From Mycogone perniciosa (lineage: Eukaryota > Ascomycota > Sordariomycetes > Hypocreales > Hypocreaceae): a DNA stretch of 64,000 bases. This document shows positions 58,625 to 64,000 of this stretch, one piece after another. Within the stretch, counting starts at the first letter, position 1; each line of letters opens with the position of its first letter. The position numbers and the translations under genes are program-made. The notes beneath the pieces were generated by a model. The model was given only the letters and a program-made list of their open reading frames with translations. It had not been told where the DNA came from and ran no database searches. The stretch spans positions 62,001 to 126,000 of the forward strand of contig JAOALB010000138.1 in the NCBI GenBank assembly GCA_025331125.1, read 5' to 3'.

Positions 58625-60207
58625 CTACTCCCCCAACTTTGTCGGCGTAATGGGCTGTGAGAGCAAGGATATTAGTGCGTGACAGTGGCCATAGAGATTT
58701 GAGATTATGGCCAACATACCTTGGGTTCTGGAACATAGTCGAAATTGCCAGCACTTTCCAAAAGCCAGACCTGTTGCACAGAGCCTGGAAATTTCGCTCC
58801 CCAGAGAATGTTATGCGGGAAACCCAGGTCAAAGGGCACGGCGGCATCAATCTCATCAATATCTTCACTGGTGAGCTGCAGCGTGAGAGCCTCAATGTTG
58901 CCCTTGAGATGCTCCATCTTTCGACCACCAACGATGGGGAAGACGTATGGAGTCTTGTGCATCACATAGGCCATTGCAACACTAGTAATGAGCGTGTTCT
59001 TGCGAGCAGCAATCGCCTCCAGCACTTGACTGACTTTGATCTCAGCTTCGGTCGCCTCTCCACTGCGGCCTCCCTGGGCCTGGCGTTGCTGCTCGGTCTT
59101 GAACTTGCCTCCGCCGAGAGATCCCCATGGCAGGATGCCCATGCCTTCTGCCTTGCACATGGGGATAATGTCACGCTCGAGGTCGCGAGAGGCAGCAGAC
59201 CAACGGCCCTGGTAGACAGAGAACTGACGAAGTCCATGGTTCCTTGCATACTCATTTGCCTTGCTACACCACGGCATCAGTCATCAGCTGGCCTTGGACG
59301 GGCTGCTTCCACTTACCTCGCGACCCACGCAGGGGCGTCGCTGATGCCCAAGTACAATACCTTGCCAGCAGCGACGAGGTGGTTCAGGGACTGCATCAAC
59401 TCGGGGATAGAGGCACTATAGTCCCACCAATGGACATAAAACTATGGAGCTTGGGTAAGAAACAGGATATTTGAAAATGAAGGGAGCTAATAGCTCACCA
59501 GGTCGATGTAGTCAGTCTGCAGCTTCTTCAAGCTTTCTTCGACGGCTGTATGAAGATTCTTGCTTCCGTTTCCAGTAAAATTGGCCATGATGGGCGGTTG
59601 ATTGGGACCTGATACATAATTGGTAGTAAATTTGGTGGCAATGACTAGATACCAGAATCCGCAATGTCAGTCTTGCTCCCTCGGTTGTCTTGTGAACTCA
59701 GATTGGCGAGAGAACAAACCCAATTGGTCGCGGTTTCCACGCTTCTTCATCCACTCGCCGATGATGATCTCGGATTCCTGGTCCTGGTAATTGTTTGCCG
59801 TATCAATGAAGTTGCCTAGAGAGAACTGTTAGGGGTTATCTTGCCACTACACCCATCACACAGTTGAAACCCACCTCCCTAATGGAAATCGTCAGCGCCT
59901 CGTCAAATTGAAAGCATTTCCGGTGTAGAGCCATTGCTCATATCATGTTAACAAACTCACCTGTTCAAAAACGAAATCAAGGATGGCTTCCGAGGTTTTC
60001 TTGTCACACTCTCCAAGCACATCGGTCCTGATTGGTCTGTCAGCAGTGAGCCTACCAGCAGTTACAATGAGAAAGGACCAACCAAGCTGAACCAAAGTTC
60101 ATGGCTCCAAGGCAGAGAGGACTGACCCTGACCGCAGCAGTTGGCGAAAGCAGTCGATATCGACCCAGTGGGCTAACTGGGGGAGACGCCTTTTGAAAGT
60201 AGGGCAT
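58625..60207 (-). CDS. Aldo-keto reductase, aryl-alcohol dehydrogenase (AKR9) type
   Basis: Eight exons on the minus strand: 60083-60207, 59961-60027, 59875-59878, 59720-59815, 59499-59644, 59317-59441, 58720-59263 and 58625-58654, giving 378 aa. The (beta/alpha)8 barrel of the family is complete. The catalytic tetrad is D70 and Y75 (FIDTANNYQ), K102 (VIATKF) and H150 (FYVHWWDYS). NADPH-binding C-terminal pieces include VFPIVGGRK. A 4-nt exon (GGAG) is needed to keep the conserved GGNFIDTANNY intact. Relatives such as NorA/StcV sit in polyketide clusters and reduce aldehydes or ketones using NADPH. This gene is on the same strand as, and about 950 bp downstream of, the PKS, so a tailoring role is a reasonable inference. 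The short last exon encodes PITPTKLGE. Confidence 0.88.
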
Positions 60208-61157
60208 TTTGGTGATTGATGGCGATTATTTGATAGAGGAAGTCGAAGCGTTGGCAATTTCCAATATGCAGGAGATGATTGAAGACTTGAGGACTGATGC
60301 TGCGGTCCTGTGAGTGAATCTCGTGGCTTTTATAAGACTACCATGTTGCGGAGGAGAGAGGGGTTTAGAAGCAAGTCCGCTCGCTTGCCACTCACGACGC
60401 CACAACAGTGGGAGTATCTGAGAACGTCGAAACGAGCAATAACGACGGAGATGCCAATGATCCTCGATAGGGAAGAGCTGAGATGCGGTGTAACCTCCAT
60501 CTCATGCATTGTGACCGTTGCCGAGCGGAAAGCGCCAATGAGATCAGTGTATGGCTTCAAATTACCCGCAAGGATGCTATAGAAATCTCCGCAGAAAGAA
60601 CCTATCACTCTCAAAAAGCTTCATTTTGATTTATTTATTATTTATCCAACAACACAAAGAGTAGTTGGTGGCGGCTGTATAAGTCTAAAGTCCGAGTTAC
60701 AAAGAAATGCTGCGGTTGGTCGTGCATGCAAGTTGTCGGATTTAAGAGCCTCAACTCCATGGCTTCCCAGACATTCCGCAACAACTCCTCAGAGTGTCTT
60801 CCAACACGATTTACGAACCGAGTCCTAATAGGATACATATTTCTGAGTTGGATATTATATTGCGGACTTTTAAATTGCACCCGTTGAGAGCTGCGTTGGA
60901 CGTGGCAAAACAGATCAACGTGTCCACCTTGGCGATCGTGGTCAGCCGTATCGTATTGTCTCGTGTAGTTTTTTGTTGCTTTCAATGCGAACAGCCGTTT
61001 GCTAATTTCACGTTATTCAATGATGGTGGGTAGGCTACCTGTTATTATCTGGATATTGTATAACCTGAGACTGTAGGTTGTCCTCTTTTCCTGCTGACAC
61101 TACCAGCCATTTAGATTAACAAAAATATGCAGGACTGCCTGGGCCAACTTTTGCCCC
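60208..61157. other. Intergenic region between the PKS and the AKR gene
   Basis: About 950 bp, containing the PKS 3' flank and the AKR promoter. No coding region or recognisable cluster-regulator site was found by eye. Confidence 0.5.
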
Positions 61158-64000
61158 CTAGTAGTTCTCAGATAGCCACTCCTTCAGTTCCGCAACGATG
61201 GGGCATTCAAGGAACACCGTGTTCTTGATCTCCATTCCCAGCTCGATACGTAACTTCTCCGACAGCACAAGTGACGTGAGTGAATCCACGCCTAGTTCCA
61301 TAAAGGAAGCCTCGTCTGATAGGCTAGACCTCTCAATTCCCATCTCACGTGCGATTAGTTGTAGACATTGCTCTATAGCCGGGTTATCATTGTTAGACTG
61401 CTGAGTTGACGCATTGTTCGAGTGACTCTCAGCTGGTGGCATGCGTTGGATAGCAGCAGAAGGTTGACGGGGGTCGTTGACAGGGGGAGTCGAAGTAATA
61501 CGCGGATGGGGTTTCATTGTTGGGGGGACAATTGCCTTGCCAGTCTCCGTGCGCTTGCTGTTGCTTGTTCTGTTCATCGTATGTCTATCGCCACTAGATG
61601 GCGAGAAGAAACGGCTCATGAGTATCCGTGGCACCCGTCGGAATTTGAATTCAGTCATCATTCCTACCAAAGCCCCATCTTGCAGGATATACACATCGCC
61701 ACCAACGATATGCTCCTCCACAGGGCTAATGCGCATGTATGACTGCAATTGTGCACCAGGCTCAAGTCGACCCAGCATGCGGCACTCACTCCAGTAATAT
61801 GGCACATAAAAATAATCACGAGGGTGAAAAGACTCGCTGCCGTTGCATATAACCGCCCCAACCTGTAGGATACTGTCAAACCAGTGCGGCGGCGTATGCC
61901 ACGTTCCGAGTTTGTCCTGTGAGAGTGTCACACTTACGAAGGCCTCGCTGTCTGCTAGCAAAACTGACTGCATGCCCCGATAGTCATCCTCAAGGTCAAC
62001 GATGTTACGGAGCAACTCATACACCAGGCCGCGCGACAGTCGACTGATAGATCCATCAGCTGCTTGTCTTGTCAGGTCGTCAATCCGCGCCTTGATGAGA
62101 AACTCGGTGCGCGACCATTCGCGCTTCCATGCCTCAGAGTCCTCATACCGTATCGTAGTTGATGCGAAGACTTCTTCGTCTGGGGTACCATCATCCTTGG
62201 ATATTGTGTAAAAGCGCACCACGGTCGAGTGGGTCGTTAGGTCAGCCTCAGCTTCGATGTGTATAATGCGCTTCCCAGTATCTTGGTTCGGTATCACCTG
62301 GGCATGAAGAATTTCCATCTGAGACACGTTCATAGACACATTACTGGCACCGGGGACGAGAAGTCGATAGAGGTGTTCTCCCACCGTATACGCTGCGTCT
62401 ACCCAAACAACCTGCATTAGAAATAAGTTTAGCATCCAGACCCCGTGAAACTGCAAATTAAGTGGGCAGCTGAAACTTACCGTGGTGACTGCAGGATATC
62501 CATTCATCCTGTGTTTCTGTAGAGTTGGTAGTAAGGATGGGTGCCATAGATCGGACTGCGCTGTGAGGCGGGCCCGACTCTCGTCTATTACCTCTTCAGA
62601 GATAACCCTCTGCACCGATGATGTTCGGAGTGAAGGTGCCACCAGTCCTTGGAGTTCGTTTCGAGGGTTCTTACCAGGTGGATAGGCCTTGTCCAGTGTC
62701 CAGGTACCCTCGTACTGAATCCAGTAGTTCTTCTCGTTCCAGCGATAGGCTGGCAGATGCAGCAACCGGTGTGCCCGTTCATATGGCTGGAAGTATTCAT
62801 TCCATTCTACTGGCACTCCTTCATGATGCAAGCTTGCGAGGGCAGCCGCTAGTGCCGTGAAGTCATCCTCGTTACGTAGTAGAGACGGAACTATCCTAGT
62901 TGCAGAGGATAATACACTTTGCACGAACGCACCGCAAAACGCGTGAGGGCCGATGTCAATCCAGATAGTTTGGTCGCCAATGATATCCAGATCGCGCGCC
63001 GATTGTAAGGCACCGATGAAATCGACTGGCTCACGAGTGGCCCGTCGTAAGTATTCGCTATTAATCGCCTTGTCATCGAATACAACGTCGCCTAGGAGTG
63101 GCGACAAGACAGGGAGCTGCGGTGCCTTGAAGGTGATGTGGCGCGCAACTTCTTCATACGCCTCGAGAAGGGGTTCCATCTGCCTCGTATGGAAAGCAAA
63201 AGGTACATCTAGCATCATACACTTGAATCCCTTGGAATTAAGTATAGTCCGGATGGCTTCTATATCGCTGCGCTGTCCGCTGATGACAGTATCCAGGGGT
63301 CCATTGAGACACGATACCTCGAATGGGGCATTGCCTACCGCATCCGTGATATTATCAACACTGGCTCGAACAGACAACATGGCGCAGCTACCCGATTCAC
63401 AGGCTTCCATCATCAACTGTGCCCGCCTTCCAACAAGGAATATAGCATCTACTGCTGAGAGCACGCCCGCTACCACAAGGGCTGCATATTCGCCTAGACT
63501 ATGGCCAATGACGACACTGGGCACGATGCCAAGGTACTGCCAGAATCGTGACAAGGCTATCTCAATGACAAGAATGGAGAGTTGTGACTCCACGGGGGAA
63601 ATCCCCTTCACAGCAACATCACTGCCTCCAATGGCCTCAACACGGGGCACGATTGAGGGAAAGCCGAGCTGTTGAACAAGGCCATCGAGCTGGAGGATTT
63701 CGGTGCGGTAGAAGGGGAAATGCTGGAAGAGCTGTGCGCTCATGCCTTCATAAAAAATCCCTTGTCCCGCAAAGACAAAAGCTATCCTAGGCGGAGTGGA
63801 GAGAACGGGGCGGACATCATCAGCAGCATTCATGGCACCGCTTAGGAAACCTCGCAGTTCGTCAATACTGCTCGCAGTTGTGGTCAGGCGCATGGAGTGG
63901 TGGATGCGTCTTGCACATAGTGTATACGATAGGTCACCGACATCAGTGTCTGGATGAGCTTCGAGGAACTCAAGTAGCGCTTCAGCATTCCCGCGAAGCG
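61158..64000 (-). CDS. Non-reducing polyketide synthase, 3' part (MAT-PT-ACP), cut by the window edge
   Basis: The visible exons on the minus strand are 61158-62411 and 62481-64000; the 5' part runs past the right edge. In order: end of the post-KS linker (LCARRIHHSMRL); malonyl-CoA:ACP transacylase domain with FVFAGQG and GHSLGEYAAL (serine codon 63498-63500) and FAFHTRQM; product-template domain with catalytic His in LQKHRMNGY (codon 62511-62513) and Asp in WFDSILQ; a Ser/Thr/Pro linker; and one acyl carrier protein with the phosphopantetheine serine in GVDSLTSL (codon 61281-61283). The protein stops about 35 residues after that serine, so it has no thioesterase, cyclase or reductase domain. 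Such synthases usually release product through a separate, often beta-lactamase-type, thioesterase. SAT and KS domains are expected upstream. The product is probably aromatic; its identity is unknown. Confidence 0.93.
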   Translation of the reverse strand, partial: LRGNAEALLEFLEAHPDTDVGDLSYTLCARRIHHSMRLTTTASSIDELRGFLSGAMNAADDVRPVLSTPPRIAFVFAGQGIFYEGMSAQLFQHFPFYRTEILQLDGLVQQLGFPSIVPRVEAIGGSDVAVKGISPVESQLSILVIEIALSRFWQYLGIVPSVVIGHSLGEYAALVVAGVLSAVDAIFLVGRRAQLMMEACESGSCAMLSVRASVDNITDAVGNAPFEVSCLNGPLDTVISGQRSDIEAIRTILNSKGFKCMMLDVPFAFHTRQMEPLLEAYEEVARHITFKAPQLPVLSPLLGDVVFDDKAINSEYLRRATREPVDFIGALQSARDLDIIGDQTIWIDIGPHAFCGAFVQSVLSSATRIVPSLLRNEDDFTALAAALASLHHEGVPVEWNEYFQPYERAHRLLHLPAYRWNEKNYWIQYEGTWTLDKAYPPGKNPRNELQGLVAPSLRTSSVQRVISEEVIDESRARLTAQSDLWHPSLLPTLQKHRMNGYPAVTTVSFSCPLNLQFHGVWMLNLFLMQVVWVDAAYTVGEHLYRLLVPGASNVSMNVSQMEILHAQVIPNQDTGKRIIHIEAEADLTTHSTVVRFYTISKDDGTPDEEVFASTTIRYEDSEAWKREWSRTEFLIKARIDDLTRQAADGSISRLSRGLVYELLRNIVDLEDDYRGMQSVLLADSEAFVSVTLSQDKLGTWHTPPHWFDSILQVGAVICNGSESFHPRDYFYVPYYWSECRMLGRLEPGAQLQSYMRISPVEEHIVGGDVYILQDGALVGMMTEFKFRRVPRILMSRFFSPSSGDRHTMNRTSNSKRTETGKAIVPPTMKPHPRITSTPPVNDPRQPSAAIQRMPPAESHSNNASTQQSNNDNPAIEQCLQLIAREMGIERSSLSDEASFMELGVDSLTSLVLSEKLRIELGMEIKNTVFLECPIVAELKEWLSENY

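Noticed and set aside
1..64000. CRISPR arrays, insertion sequences, rRNA and tRNA genes
   Set aside because: None were seen. The sequence is eukaryotic and no clear B-box/acceptor-stem pairs or rRNA segments were found by eye.

Overview
The window is nuclear DNA of a filamentous ascomycete, most likely a Sordariomycete of the order Hypocreales. The genes carry short spliceosomal introns (about 50-80 nt) with GTRNGY donors and CTAAC/CTGAC-like branch sites. Typical Pezizomycotina families are present: an FlbA-type RGS protein with DEP domains, Orc4 carrying a PHD finger, a two-BIR Bir1, threonine-rich GPI-anchored wall proteins and a non-reducing polyketide synthase. The order-level placement is inference from gene content. 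Exon models were built by hand from splice signals and reading frame.

Layout. 0-6 kb: bir1 (+) convergent with a large repeat-bearing GPI-anchored adhesin-like gene (-). 9-13 kb: a Kelch/single-pass membrane protein (+) convergent with hgh1 (-). 14.7-18.6 kb: enp1/bystin (+), then a conserved-looking gene (+) whose main exon contains two in-frame TAG codons. 18.9-26.3 kb: an LtrA-like multi-pass membrane protein (-) divergent from orc4 (+). 27.8-29.5 kb: a DUF7053-type gene (+) convergent with a small GPI wall protein (-). 30.7-32.9 kb: flbA-type RGS (-). 32.9-44.4 kb: about 11.5 kb with no supportable gene, rich in short TAC/GTA words. 44.4-58 kb is compact housekeeping territory: an orphan gene, bub3, imp2, mme1-type carrier, an unrecognised gene, mrp20/uL23m, an MT-A70 (METTL4-like) methyltransferase, leu5-type carrier and cdc73. 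58.6-64 kb: an aldo-keto reductase and the 3' part of a non-reducing PKS on the same strand, probably the edge of a secondary-metabolite cluster that continues past the right end.

The genes are mostly unrelated neighbours. Groupings by function are chromosome segregation and replication (bir1, bub3, orc4), mitochondria (imp2, mme1, leu5, mrp20), gene expression and protein folding (enp1, cdc73, MT-A70, hgh1) and surface or signalling (two GPI proteins, Kelch, LtrA, FlbA). The AKR-PKS pair is the only likely co-functioning group.

Most notable observations: (1) the gene at 16821-18633 is intact apart from two TAG codons, either a young pseudogene or a candidate for UAG-to-UGG recoding by the A-to-I mRNA editing known in Sordariomycetes; (2) the 9-mer TACGGAGTA occurs 15 times, always outside my gene models; (3) the long gene-free region lies upstream of the flbA-type developmental regulator.
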